Source of the DNA: Sphingomonas natans
GTDB taxonomy: Bacteria; Pseudomonadota; Alphaproteobacteria; Sphingomonadales; Sphingomonadaceae
Length of the DNA: 64,000 nucleotides
Direction of reading: 5' to 3'
NCBI RefSeq assembly: GCF_030546695.1
Contig: NZ_JAUOTP010000002.1
Coordinates: 124,001-188,000 of the forward strand
A model generated the notes under the pieces. It saw only the letters and a list, made by a program, of their open reading frames with translations, ran no database searches and had not been told where the DNA came from. The translations under genes and the position numbers were made by a program. This document shows positions 32,944-42,080 of the stretch, piece after piece; the stretch's first letter is position 1; every line of letters begins with the position of its first letter.

Positions 32944-35412
32944 GTGAGGATCGCGCTGAAGCGTGGTGGCGGCACGTCCCGCCTCTCGCCCTATCTGGGC
33001 AAGAGGTGGGTCCGCTGGCTGCTGGCCTCGCTGGGGCTGCTCGTCGCGGGCTGGATCATCTTCTGGTTCCTGTTCGTGCGCGGCCTGCCCTCGACCGACG
33101 CACTCCTGGCCTACGAGCCGCCTCTCCCGACCAACGTCCGCTCGATCGACGGGACGCCCGTCTACAGCTTCGCGCGCGAGCGGCGCGTCGAGCTCGGCTT
33201 CGATGAACTGCCCAAGCCGCTGATCGAGGCGTTCATCTCGGCCGAGGACAAGACCTTCTTCCGCCACAAGGGCGTCAACCCTCTGACCTTCCTCAACGGC
33301 GTCTTCGAATATGTGACGAAGTACGGATCGGGAGAACGCGCGCATGGCGGCTCGACGATCACCCAGCAGCTCGCGAAGAATCTCCTGATCGGCGACGAAT
33401 ATTCGCCGTCGCGCAAGATCCGCGAGGCCGTCCTCGCGGTCCGCATCGAGCAGGTGCTGACCAAGGAACAGATCCTCGAACTGTACCTCAACCAGATCTT
33501 CCTCGGCCGGAACGCGTATGGCGTGCAGTCCGCGGCGCGCGCCTATTTCGACAAGGACGTCGATCAGCTGACGCTCCCCGAGACCGCCTATCTCGCGATC
33601 CTGCCCAAGGCGCCGTCCAATTACGATCCCGATCGCCACGAGGACCGCGCCAGGGAGCGTCGCGCCTATGTCCTGCGCGAGATGCACGCCAACGGCTACA
33701 TCACCGCCGAGCAGGAAGCGGCCGCAAACGCCGCGCCATTGGGCGCCGTGCCGCGTTCCGACGCGCGCCGCGACGAGGAGCGCCAGTTCGAAGGCCACTT
33801 CATGGAAGAGGTCCGCCGCGAGCTGATGGACCGCTACGGCGAGACCGACGAGAAGGGCAATCACGGCGTCTATACGGGCGGCCTATGGGTCCGCACTTCG
33901 CTCAACCCGGTGATGCAGAAAGCCGCCGAGCAGGCGCTGCGCCAGGGCCTGCTTCGCTATGATTCGGGCGGCGGCTGGCGCGGGCGCCTCGGTGCGATCG
34001 ATGCCGGTCCCGGCTGGCAGGCCGCGCTCCGCAAGCTTAATCCGCGCACCGGTCTCGCCGAATGGCGCGCCGCCGTGGTCCTCGCCAAATCCGATGGTGC
34101 GGCGACGATCGGCTTCATGGACGGCAGCGAAGGCAAGCTGCCGACCTGGGGCGCGGCGCAGCCCAAGCGCGGCGTCGGCGGGCGCGCCTTCGATTTCCTG
34201 AAGGCGGGCGACGTCGTCCTCGTAGCGCGATCAGGCGATGCCTGGACGCTGCGATCGATCCCGGTCGTCTCGGGCGGCTTCGTCGCCGAGAATCCGCATA
34301 CCGGCCAGGTGCTGGCGATGCAGGGCGGCTTCGATCCGCGCGAGCCGTTCAACCGCGCGACGCAGGCGCTGCGCCAGCCCGGCTCCTCGTTCAAGCCGAT
34401 CGTCTATTCCGCGGCGCTCGAGGGCGGGATGACGCCCGCCTCGATCATCCAGGACGCGCCCTTCTGCGTGTTCCAGACCGCCTCGCTCGGGACGAAGTGC
34501 TTCAAGAACTTCACCGGCGGCTATGCCGGCCCGCAGACGATGCGCTGGGGCGTCGAGCAGTCGCGCAACCTGATGACGGTGCGCGCCGCGACGCAGACGG
34601 GCATGGACAAGGTCGTCGCGCTCGCCAAGGCGATGGGGGTCGGCGATTACCCGCCCTATATCGCCTATTCGCTCGGCGCCGGCGAGACGACGGTGCTGCG
34701 CCTGACCAACGCTTATGCGATGCTCGCCAATCAGGGCCGCAGCCTGAAGCCGACGTTGATCGATTATGTCCAGGATCGCCACGGCAAGGTCATCTGGCGT
34801 GCCGACACGCGACCCTGCGAAGGCTGCAACGCCAAGGACTGGAATGGCGGCGCGATGCCGCGCCCGGCACTGCGCGGCGCGCAGGTGCTGGACGCGATGA
34901 GCGCCTATCAGATGGTCCACATCATGGAGGGCGTCGTGCTGCGCGGCACGGCGACCGTGCTGCGCGATCTCGGCCGGCCGATGTTCGGCAAGACCGGCAC
35001 GAACAGCGGCCCGACGAGCGTGTGGTTTGCGGGCGGATCGGCTGATCTCGTCGGCGGCGTCTATCTCGGCTATGATCGCCCGCGGCCGCTCGGCGGCTAT
35101 GCCCAGGGCGGTACGATCGCAGCCCCGATCTTCCGCCAGTTCGCCGCGGTCGCAATGAAGGACATGCCCGTCGTGCCCTTCAAGGCGCCCGCGGGTATCC
35201 GCATGGTCCGCATCGATCGCCGGACGGGCAAGAAGGTGTTCAGCGGCTGGCCCGATCCGGCAGAATATAAGCCCGCGATCATCTGGGAAGCGTTCAAGCC
35301 CGAGAGCGAGCCGCGCCGCGCGATCGGCAAGCCTGAGCCCATCATCGCCAAGCCGACCCAGAAGGTGCGCTCCGACAGCGACTTCTTGCAGCGGGAGGGG
35401 GGCATCTACTAG
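32944..35412 (+). CDS. mrcA: penicillin-binding protein 1A (bifunctional class A)
   Basis: An 822-residue peptidoglycan synthase, started at a GTG. The membrane anchor is WLLASLGLLVAGWIIFWFLF. The glycosyltransferase domain has catalytic Glu101 (SAEDKTFFRHKGVN) and HGGSTITQQLAKNLL. The transpeptidase has the active serine at S481 (SSFK), a SRN-type motif (EQSRNLMTVRAA) and KTGT at 683-686. An OB-like insert lies between the two (residues about 325-430). It sits in the outer-leaflet periplasm. It is the third gene of a wall-related group with the amidase; the REP pair after it separates it from prfB. Confidence 0.96.
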   Translation: MRIALKRGGGTSRLSPYLGKRWVRWLLASLGLLVAGWIIFWFLFVRGLPSTDALLAYEPPLPTNVRSIDGTPVYSFARERRVELGFDELPKPLIEAFISAEDKTFFRHKGVNPLTFLNGVFEYVTKYGSGERAHGGSTITQQLAKNLLIGDEYSPSRKIREAVLAVRIEQVLTKEQILELYLNQIFLGRNAYGVQSAARAYFDKDVDQLTLPETAYLAILPKAPSNYDPDRHEDRARERRAYVLREMHANGYITAEQEAAANAAPLGAVPRSDARRDEERQFEGHFMEEVRRELMDRYGETDEKGNHGVYTGGLWVRTSLNPVMQKAAEQALRQGLLRYDSGGGWRGRLGAIDAGPGWQAALRKLNPRTGLAEWRAAVVLAKSDGAATIGFMDGSEGKLPTWGAAQPKRGVGGRAFDFLKAGDVVLVARSGDAWTLRSIPVVSGGFVAENPHTGQVLAMQGGFDPREPFNRATQALRQPGSSFKPIVYSAALEGGMTPASIIQDAPFCVFQTASLGTKCFKNFTGGYAGPQTMRWGVEQSRNLMTVRAATQTGMDKVVALAKAMGVGDYPPYIAYSLGAGETTVLRLTNAYAMLANQGRSLKPTLIDYVQDRHGKVIWRADTRPCEGCNAKDWNGGAMPRPALRGAQVLDAMSAYQMVHIMEGVVLRGTATVLRDLGRPMFGKTGTNSGPTSVWFAGGSADLVGGVYLGYDRPRPLGGYAQGGTIAAPIFRQFAAVAMKDMPVVPFKAPAGIRMVRIDRRTGKKVFSGWPDPAEYKPAIIWEAFKPESEPRRAIGKPEPIIAKPTQKVRSDSDFLQREGGIY

Positions 35413-35433
35413 ATGCGCTCCACCAGTTTTACC

Positions 35434-35560
35434 CGTTCGGTTCGAGCAGCATCGAGCGAAGTCGAGATGCGCCCGTCGAGAACCCTTTCCTGAGGCGGTT
35501 CGCAGCCTTCTCGACTTCGGTTCTCGACAAGCTCGAACCTTCGCTCGAAGCGAACGGATC
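35434..35560. repeat. REP pair upstream of prfB
   Basis: Nested inverted arms: CGTTCGGTTCGAGCAGCATC (continuing GAGCGAAGTCGAGATGCGC) on the left, and TTCTCGACTTCGGTTCTCGA (continuing CAAGCTCGAACCTTCGCTCG) on the right. It fills the gap between PBP1A and prfB. It is the only clear REP pair in the window outside the T2SS locus. Confidence 0.8.
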
Positions 35561-35579
35561 TTTGTGAGGACCGACTATC

Positions 35580-36707
35580 ATGCGCGCCGAAGCGCAAGCC
35601 CATATCGACCAGATCGACGCCGCAATGGCGCTGGTCCGCCGCTTCCTCGATTGGGACCGCGCGCTGCGCCGGCTCGACGAGCTGAACAACCGCGTCGAGG
35701 ATCCCAAGCTCTGGGACGATCCCAAGCAGGCGCAGGCGGTGATGCAGGAGCGCCGCCGGCTCGACGAAGCGATCGGCGCGGTCAAGACGATCAGCCAGGA
35801 GCGCGACGACACGATCGAGCTGATGGACATGGCGGAGGCCGAGGGCGACGAGGCGCTCGTCGATGAGGGCGTGGCGTCGCTCGCCGCGCTGTCCGAGCGT
35901 GCCGAGACCGACAAGATCAAGGCGCTGCTGGCCGGCGAGGCCGACGCCAATAACAGCTATATCGAGATCAATGCCGGCGCGGGCGGCACCGAGAGCCAGG
36001 ATTGGGCCGAGATGCTCCAGCGCATGTACACGCGCTGGGCCGAGCGGCGCGGCATGAAGGTGGAGCTGATCGACTATCATGCGGGCGAGCAGGCGGGGAT
36101 CAAGTCCGCTACCTTGCTGCTGAAGGGCGAGAATGCCTACGGCTATGCCAAGACGGAGAGCGGCGTCCACCGCCTCGTTCGCATCAGCCCTTATGACAGC
36201 GCCGCGCGGCGCCACACGAGCTTCTCGTCGGTCTGGGTCTATCCCGAGATCGATGACGATATCGACGTCAGCTACAACGAGAGCGATCTGCGGATCGATA
36301 CCTATCGCGCGTCGGGCGCCGGCGGCCAGCACATCAACACGACCGATTCCGCGGTGCGCATCACGCACATTCCGACCGGCATCGTCGTCCAGTGCCAGAA
36401 CCAGCGCTCGCAGCACAAGAACAAGGCCGAGGCCTATAACCAGCTCCGCGCGCGCCTCTACGAGCGCGAGCTGGCCGAGCGCGAGGCGGTCGCCAGCGCC
36501 GAGAATGCGACCAAGACCGACATCGGCTGGGGTCACCAGATCCGGTCCTATGTCCTTCAGCCCTATCAGCTCGTGAAGGATCTGCGCACCGGCGTGACGT
36601 CGACCGCCCCGTCGGACGTGCTGGACGGCGATCTCGACAAGTTCATGGCGGCGGCTTTGTCGCAGCGCGTGAGCGGCGAGACGGTGGATGTCGAGGATGT
36701 GGATTGA
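35580..36707 (+). CDS. prfB: peptide chain release factor 2
   Basis: A 375-residue RF2 that recognises UGA and UAA. The GGQ catalytic motif lies in [16 protein letters not shown]. The stop-codon recognition tripeptide region reads [14 protein letters not shown], with SPY where E. coli has SPF; a Tyr here is what I expect in alphaproteobacteria. The frame is uninterrupted from the ATG, including the [17 protein letters not shown] region where many bacteria have a programmed +1 frameshift at an internal UGA, so this gene is not autoregulated that way. A methyltransferase-like gene follows closely. Confidence 0.97.
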   Translation: MRAEAQAHIDQIDAAMALVRRFLDWDRALRRLDELNNRVEDPKLWDDPKQAQAVMQERRRLDEAIGAVKTISQERDDTIELMDMAEAEGDEALVDEGVASLAALSERAETDKIKALLAGEADANNSYIEINAGAGGTESQDWAEMLQRMYTRWAERRGMKVELIDYHAGEQAGIKSATLLLKGENAYGYAKTESGVHRLVRISPYDSAARRHTSFSSVWVYPEIDDDIDVSYNESDLRIDTYRASGAGGQHINTTDSAVRITHIPTGIVVQCQNQRSQHKNKAEAYNQLRARLYERELAEREAVASAENATKTDIGWGHQIRSYVLQPYQLVKDLRTGVTSTAPSDVLDGDLDKFMAAALSQRVSGETVDVEDVD

Positions 36708-36733
36708 GGCCTGACCGCCCCTACGTCGCGCTT

Positions 36734-37435
36734 ATGGGCAAGGCGCTCGGAATCGGCGCGGCGCTGCTCCTCGCCGCCTGCGGCCGGACCACGATACCGC
36801 CGACCCGCGACGCCGCAGGCTTTCCGCTACCCGATCGGCCCGTAGCCGGCATCGTCTCCGCCGCATGGTCCAACGAGGCTGATCGCGAGCGCGCCGGCGA
36901 AAGCATGGCCGTCATCGGGGCAGCGGGGGTACGGCCGGGCATGACCGTGGCGGATATCGGCGCCGGCGAAGGCTATTACACGCTGGCGCTGTCGAAGGCG
37001 GTCGGCGCGCAGGGAAAAGTCTTCGCCGAGGATATCGTGCCGAGCTACGTGTCGGCGCTGCGCCGTCGTCTGCGCGACGCCAGGATCGAGAATGTCGAGC
37101 TCATCCAGGGCGCACCCGACGACGCGAAGCTGCCCGCCGGCCACTTCGACCGCATCTTTCTCGTCCACATGTATCACGAGATATCGCAGCCCTACGGCCT
37201 GCTCTGGCGGCTGCGCCCCGCGCTGAAGCCCGGCGGACGGATCGTCATCGTCGATGCCGACCGTCCGACCGCGCGTCACGGCACGCCGCCGCGATTGCTG
37301 GCCTGCGAACTTGCGACGGCAGGATATCGGTCCGTCGATCGCCGGGACATGCCCGAAGCCGGCGGCTATCTGGCAATGTTCGAGGCGGCAGGCGAGGCCC
37401 CCGCCCCCGCCACGATCCGGCCCTGCAGGCCCTGA
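36734..37435 (+). CDS. methyltransferase-fold lipoprotein
   Basis: A 233-residue protein. From the ATG at 36734 it starts with a short hydrophobic segment and a lipobox (GIGAALLLAACG, Cys near 16), which predicts a lipid-anchored protein. A class I SAM-methyltransferase fold follows: GVRPGMTVADIGAGEGYYT (a canonical motif I), AQGKVFAEDIVPSYV and ALKPGGRIVIVDAD. It resembles the protein at 32179 in layout, and has a better-preserved SAM site. A TTG start overlapping prfB would add ten residues ahead of the signal and is less likely. It converges on the sugar dehydrogenase gene. Confidence 0.82.
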   Translation: MGKALGIGAALLLAACGRTTIPPTRDAAGFPLPDRPVAGIVSAAWSNEADRERAGESMAVIGAAGVRPGMTVADIGAGEGYYTLALSKAVGAQGKVFAEDIVPSYVSALRRRLRDARIENVELIQGAPDDAKLPAGHFDRIFLVHMYHEISQPYGLLWRLRPALKPGGRIVIVDADRPTARHGTPPRLLACELATAGYRSVDRRDMPEAGGYLAMFEAAGEAPAPATIRPCRP

Positions 37436-37457
37436 CCTCGCGGGAGCGGGCAAAGCG

Positions 37458-38675
37458 TCACCGCTTCGGCGTGATCCGCATCACCGCGCCGGGATAGGCA
37501 TCCTCGATCGCCCACAGCGCGCCGTCGGGCGCGACGGCGACGTCGCGGATGCGCTTGCCGAGGTCCCAGCGCTCCGCCGGCGTTGCACCGCCCTTGTCGT
37601 CGAAGGTGACGCGGCTGATCGACTTGCCGGCCAGCCCCGCGATCAACGCCGATCCGCTCCACTCCGGGAACATCGCACCGTCGTAAAAGGCGAAGCCGCC
37701 GGGCGCGATGACCGGCACCCAATATACGAGCGGCTTGGTGAGATCAGGCCGCGTGTCCGGGTGCGGGATCGGCGTGCCGCCATAGTTCATCCCGTAGGAG
37801 ACGAGCGGCCAGCCGTAATTCTTGCCCTGCTCGATCAGGTTGAGCTCGTCGCCGCCGCGGGGGCCATGCTCGAGCTCCCACAGCCGCCCCTTCTTGTCGA
37901 ACGTGAGGCCATAAGGCGTCCGGATACCCGACGCCCAGATTTCGGACGGCGCGATATTGGGCTTGCCCAACTTCACCATCGTCTTGACCGCCGCCTCGGG
38001 CGTCGGCCGATCGTTGATCGATTCGTAGAGGGGAATAGTCTGCGGGCCTGTCTTGCCCGCGCCGGGATTGCCGGGGGCTGGCTTGCCGTCGAGCGTCAGA
38101 TGCAGGATCTTGCCCAACTCGCTGTTCGGATCCTGCGCCGGCCAGAAGCGCTGGCGATCGCCGACCGTGAGGAACATCGTCTTGCCGTCCGGCGCGAAGG
38201 CGATGATGCCGCCATATTGACCGCCCGAGCCCTTGGGCAGTTCGCGCCAGATGACCTTCAAGCCTTCCAGCTTGGCGGTCCCCGCCGATTCGACGATCCG
38301 GGTCCGCGCGACCGCGAGGCTGGCGCCGCCATCGCCCGGCTCCGAATAGGTCAGATAGATGAAGCGATCCTGCGCATAATGCGGCGAGACGAACACGCCG
38401 AGCATTCCCGCCTGCCCCTTGAACAGGACCGGCGGCGTACCGTCCACACGGGTCTTGGCGCCCTTCTGGGTGACGATCCACAAGCCGCCCGGCTTCTCGG
38501 TGATCAGCATCCGCGCGTCGGGCAGGAAGGCGATGCGCCACGGCATGTTGATCTGGGCGACCTCCGTCACCTCGAATGGCGGCTTGGTCGCGGCGATGCC
38601 GCCGGCATTGATCTGCGCGCAGGCCGGCGCGGCAACCGCGAATGCGATCATGGGAGCCAGGAACTGAATTCGCAT
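37458..38675 (-). CDS. PQQ-dependent aldose sugar dehydrogenase
   Basis: A 405-residue exported protein of the glucose/sorbosone dehydrogenase six-bladed propeller family. A signal peptide ends near AAPACAQ. Family signatures include INMPWRIAFLPDARMLITEK, GQAGMLGVFVSPHYAQ, RFIYLTYSEP, GSGGQYGGIIAFAPDGK, ASGIRTPYGLTF, LWELEHGPRGGDELNLI and KNYGWPLVSYGMNYGG. The enzyme oxidises aldoses in the periplasm with pyrroloquinoline quinone. PQQ synthesis genes are not in the window. It is divergent from rimP across about 150 bases. Confidence 0.93.
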   Translation of the reverse strand: MRIQFLAPMIAFAVAAPACAQINAGGIAATKPPFEVTEVAQINMPWRIAFLPDARMLITEKPGGLWIVTQKGAKTRVDGTPPVLFKGQAGMLGVFVSPHYAQDRFIYLTYSEPGDGGASLAVARTRIVESAGTAKLEGLKVIWRELPKGSGGQYGGIIAFAPDGKTMFLTVGDRQRFWPAQDPNSELGKILHLTLDGKPAPGNPGAGKTGPQTIPLYESINDRPTPEAAVKTMVKLGKPNIAPSEIWASGIRTPYGLTFDKKGRLWELEHGPRGGDELNLIEQGKNYGWPLVSYGMNYGGTPIPHPDTRPDLTKPLVYWVPVIAPGGFAFYDGAMFPEWSGSALIAGLAGKSISRVTFDDKGGATPAERWDLGKRIRDVAVAPDGALWAIEDAYPGAVMRITPKR

Positions 38676-38823
38676 GCTTGTCCTTCCGATGAATCTCGTG
38701 CCGCTTGCCGGAGGCCCGCGGCAGGTCTATATGGCCAATGTCCCCTCGACATTGGAAACTCTGGAGAGGCCGGTGCCGCCAGGTTCCGGCACGGGCCGGT
38801 GCATCCAAACGTCTCGAGAACCC

Positions 38824-39390
38824 ATGACCGACATTACGACGATCGCCAAGCTGATCGAGCCCGAGGCCAAGGCCCTGGGCTTCGATCTCGTGCGCGTCGC
38901 TTTGTATGGCGGAAAATCCGATCCAGTGCTGCAGATCATGGCCGAGCGGCCCGATACGCGGCAGCTCGATCTCTCAGATTGTGAGAACCTGTCGCGGCGC
39001 GTGTCCGACGTGCTGGATGCCGCCGATCCGATCGAGGAGGCCTACCGGCTGGAAGTCTCCTCGCCGGGCATCGATCGCCCGCTGACCCGCCTCAAGGATT
39101 TCATCGACTGGGCGGGTTACGAGGCGCGCATCCGCCTCGCCGAGCCGCTCGAAGGCCGCAAGCAGTTCGACGCGACGCTTTCGGGCGTCGAGGGCGACAA
39201 TGTCGTCATCTATGCCGAGCGCGTCGGCGAGGTTTCGATCCCCTTCGGCCAGATCGCCAATGCCAAGCTCATTCTGACCGACGCACTCATCAAGGCCACC
39301 GCCCCGCTCTCCACGGAAGGCGCGGACAAGATCATCGAAACGGGCGTCGCCAACGACACCGACGCCGACACGATTTCACAGGAAGGGTAA
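38824..39390 (+). CDS. rimP: ribosome maturation factor RimP
   Basis: A 188-residue protein needed for 30S subunit maturation. The N-terminal domain is marked by IAKLIEPEAKALGFDLVRVA and LDLSDCENLSRRVSDVLD, followed by YRLEVSSPGIDRPLTRLKDF, the family hallmark. The C-terminal SH3-like domain ends near FGQIANAKLILTD, with a 35-residue acidic tail. I chose the ATG at 38824; the longer upstream frame has no family counterpart. It opens the conserved rimP-nusA-ylxR-infB operon, with nusA eight bases downstream. Confidence 0.95.
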   Translation: MTDITTIAKLIEPEAKALGFDLVRVALYGGKSDPVLQIMAERPDTRQLDLSDCENLSRRVSDVLDAADPIEEAYRLEVSSPGIDRPLTRLKDFIDWAGYEARIRLAEPLEGRKQFDATLSGVEGDNVVIYAERVGEVSIPFGQIANAKLILTDALIKATAPLSTEGADKIIETGVANDTDADTISQEG

Positions 39391-39398
39391 CCGTACAA

Positions 39399-41027
39399 AT
39401 GGCCACTGCAGCCGTTTCCGCCAACAAGGCCGAGCTTCTCGCCATCGCCGACTCGGTCGCGCGCGAGAAGCTGATCGATCGCGCCATCGTCATCGAGGCG
39501 ATGGAAGACGCGATCCAGCGCGCCGCCAAGTCGCGCTACGGCGCGGAGAACGACATCCGCGCCAAGATCGACACGACCGTTGGCGATCTGCGCCTGTGGC
39601 GCGTCGTCGAAGTCGTCGAAGAGGTCGAGGATTATTTCAAGCAGGTCTCGGTCGCGGACGCGCAGAAGCTGCAGAAGGGCGCCGTCGTCGGCGATTATAT
39701 CGTCGATCCGCTGCCCCCGATCGAGTTCGGCCGCATCGCCGCGCAGGCCGCCAAGCAGGTGATCTTCCAGAAGGTGCGCGATGCCGAGCGCGAGCGCCAG
39801 TATGAGGAATTCAAGGATCGCGCGGGCGAGATCATCGTCGGCACGGTCAAGTCGGTCGAGTTCGGCCATGTCGTCGTCAATCTGGGTCGCGCCGAAGGCG
39901 TGATCCGCCGCGACGCGCAGATCCCGCGCGAAGTGCTGCGCAAGGACGACCGCGTCCGCGCGATCATCCTGAAGGTGGTGCGCGAAAATCGCGGCCCGCA
40001 GATCTTCCTGAGCCGCGCGCACCCCGATTTCATGAAGAAGCTGTTCGCGCAGGAAGTGCCCGAAATCTACGACGGCATCATCGAGATCAAGGCAGCAGCC
40101 CGCGATCCGGGCAGCCGCGCCAAGATCGGCGTCATCAGCCGCGACAGCTCGATCGATCCGGTCGGCGCGTGCGTCGGCATGAAGGGCAGCCGCGTCCAGG
40201 CCGTCGTCCAGGAGCTGCAGGGGGAGAAGATCGACATCATCCCCTGGTCGCCCGACAACGCCACCTTCGTCGTCAACGCGCTGCAGCCTGCTCAGGTCTC
40301 GCGCGTGCTGATCGACGAGGAAGAGGAGCGGATCGAGGTCGTCGTGCCCGACGATCAGCTTTCGCTCGCCATCGGCCGCCGTGGCCAGAATGTCCGCTTG
40401 GCATCCCAGCTGACCGGCAAGGCGATCGACATCCTGACCGAGGCCGACGCGTCGGAGAAGCGCCAGAAGGAATTCGTTGAGCGCTCCGATCTGTTCCAGA
40501 CCGAGCTCGACGTGGATGAGACGCTGGCGCAGCTGCTGGTGGCCGAAGGCTTCACCAGCCTCGAGGAAGTCGCTTACGTTGAGGTCGAGGAACTCGCGCA
40601 GATCGAGGGCCTCGACGAGGAAGTCGGCGGCGAGCTGCAGAACCGCGCGGTCGAGGCGATCGAGCGCCAGGAGGCCACGCATCGCGAGGCGCGCCAGGCG
40701 CTGGGCGTCGAGGATGCCGTCGGCGAACTGCCCTTCATCACCGAAGCGATGATGGTCACGCTCGGCAAGGCGGGCATCAAGACGCTCGACGACGTGGGTG
40801 ATCTGTCGACCGACGAACTCGTCGAAAAGAAGCGGATCGAGCCGCGCCGTCGCAAGGAAGGCGCTCCTGCCCCGAAGGAAGACAAGGGCGGCGTGCTCGC
40901 CGGCTATGGTCTCTCGATGGATCAGGGCAACGAGATCATCATGGCCGCACGCCAGGCCGCCGGCTGGTTCGGCGACGAGGAGGTCGCTGAAGGCGAGTCC
41001 GACGGCGAGACGGAGGCGGAAGCCTGA
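39399..41027 (+). CDS. nusA: transcription termination/antitermination factor NusA
   Basis: A 542-residue NusA. The N-terminal RNA-polymerase-binding domain (residues 1-125) is followed by the S1 domain (GEIIVGTVKSVEFGHVVVNL) and two KH domains (GSRAKIGVISRDSSIDPVGA then CVGMKGSRVQ, and LSLAIGRRGQNVRLASQLTG). The C-terminal part has two acidic helical repeats (ETLAQLLVAEGFTSLEEVAY, and EAMMVTLGKAGIKTLDDVGD) and an acidic tail. It controls pausing, termination and rRNA antitermination. The stop shares one base with the tautomerase start (TGATG). Confidence 0.97.
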   Translation: MATAAVSANKAELLAIADSVAREKLIDRAIVIEAMEDAIQRAAKSRYGAENDIRAKIDTTVGDLRLWRVVEVVEEVEDYFKQVSVADAQKLQKGAVVGDYIVDPLPPIEFGRIAAQAAKQVIFQKVRDAERERQYEEFKDRAGEIIVGTVKSVEFGHVVVNLGRAEGVIRRDAQIPREVLRKDDRVRAIILKVVRENRGPQIFLSRAHPDFMKKLFAQEVPEIYDGIIEIKAAARDPGSRAKIGVISRDSSIDPVGACVGMKGSRVQAVVQELQGEKIDIIPWSPDNATFVVNALQPAQVSRVLIDEEEERIEVVVPDDQLSLAIGRRGQNVRLASQLTGKAIDILTEADASEKRQKEFVERSDLFQTELDVDETLAQLLVAEGFTSLEEVAYVEVEELAQIEGLDEEVGGELQNRAVEAIERQEATHREARQALGVEDAVGELPFITEAMMVTLGKAGIKTLDDVGDLSTDELVEKKRIEPRRRKEGAPAPKEDKGGVLAGYGLSMDQGNEIIMAARQAAGWFGDEEVAEGESDGETEAEA

Positions 41028-41257
41028 TGCCGTTCGTCGCGATCGAACTGGCGGGTGCCGCCACGCGCGAGCAGAAGGCGGCAATCGTCGCCGACGTGAC
41101 CCGGTCGCTCGTCGAGCGGCTGGGCAAGCCGGCGGGCGCGGTTCAGATCGTGATCAACGAACATTCGACCGAGAATTACGGCGCGGCGGGCATCTTGCTC
41201 GCCGACCGGCCTGCGCCTCCCGCACAGGAGGTCGCGCCCGCGAATGTCGGACAATGA
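41027..41257 (+). CDS. 4-oxalocrotonate tautomerase family protein
   Basis: A 76-residue protein with the catalytic Pro directly after the initiator Met (MPFVAIELAGAATREQKAAI), as in 4-OT enzymes, followed by VADVTRSLVERLGKPAGAVQ and a VINEHSTENYGAAG segment close to the family consensus. Arg residues at about 13 and 39-like positions are partly kept. The substrate is unknown. Its position between nusA and ylxR, coupled on both sides (one-base overlap with nusA, 14-base overlap with the next gene), is unusual for a tautomerase. Confidence 0.85.
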   Translation: MPFVAIELAGAATREQKAAIVADVTRSLVERLGKPAGAVQIVINEHSTENYGAAGILLADRPAPPAQEVAPANVGQ

Positions 41258-42014
41258 GCACACCGCTTCGGTAGAACCGATCACCCCCCCCCTCCCGCTC
41301 GCGGAAGGGGCCGGGGAGCCTGCGTCCGCCGCCGCGGCGGCGCTGGAAGACGATGACGAGCAGCCGCTGCCCGTCCACGGCAAGGGCGATCCCGAGCGGA
41401 CCTGCATCATCTCAGGTCGCAAGGGTTCACGCGACGAACTGATCCGGCTCGCACTCGGCCCCGATGGCAGCGTCGCGCCCGACGTCCGCGCCAAGGCGCC
41501 GGGCCGCGGCGCGTGGATCGGCGTCGATCGTGCGACGCTGGAACAGGCGATCGCCAAGGGCCGGCTCGGCAAGGCGCTGGCGCGCGCCTTCAAGACCGCC
41601 GTCACCGTGCCGGTGGATCTCGCCGACCAGATCGAAAAGGCGCTGGAGCGCGCCGCGCTCGATCGGCTCGGGCTGGAAGCGCGCGCGGGCGCGCTGCTGA
41701 CCGGCAGCGAACGGATCGTCGATGCCGCCCGCAAAGGCTCGGTCGATCTGCTGCTCCACGCGCGCGACGCCGCGGCCGACGGAAGCCGCCGTCTGGACCA
41801 GGCGCTGCGAGTCGGGCTCGGAACCGAAGGCAGTGGCGAGCAGGGACTCGTAATCCCGGCGACGCGCGCCATATTGTCGATGGCGCTTGGACGGGAAAAT
41901 GTGGTACATCTCGCCTTGATCGCACCGGCTGCGGCTGCGCGCGTTTCTCACGCGCTGGGCCGGTGGCGCGGCTTTATTGGACGAGACGACCTCGGTCGGG
42001 ATGGCGGCCCCTGA
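41244..42014 (+). CDS. YlxR/RnpM family RNA-binding protein with L7Ae-like domain
   Basis: A 256-residue protein. After an acidic N-terminal stretch, the YlxR (DUF448) domain carries the hallmark PERTCIISGRKGSRDELIRL and the second part GRGAWIGVDRATLEQAIAKG. The C-terminal half (residues about 140-240) looks like an L7Ae-type fold (GLEARAGALLTGSERIVDA, GSVDLLLHARDAAADGSRRL). YlxR proteins bind nucleic acid, and the Bacillus member modulates RNase P. Fusion to an L7Ae-like part is usual in alphaproteobacteria. It is located between nusA and infB as in most bacteria. Confidence 0.93.
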   Translation: MSDNEHTASVEPITPPLPLAEGAGEPASAAAAALEDDDEQPLPVHGKGDPERTCIISGRKGSRDELIRLALGPDGSVAPDVRAKAPGRGAWIGVDRATLEQAIAKGRLGKALARAFKTAVTVPVDLADQIEKALERAALDRLGLEARAGALLTGSERIVDAARKGSVDLLLHARDAAADGSRRLDQALRVGLGTEGSGEQGLVIPATRAILSMALGRENVVHLALIAPAAAARVSHALGRWRGFIGRDDLGRDGGP

Positions 42015-42080
42015 GCCTTGCGATCATTCGCAGGGCCTCAAGTGGCGCAGACAGGTTTTTTGAAGGGTTCGGGTTACTAC

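Noticed and set aside
35580-36707. Possible programmed +1 frameshift in prfB
   Set aside because: The frame is continuous from ATG to stop with no internal UGA at the classical site.
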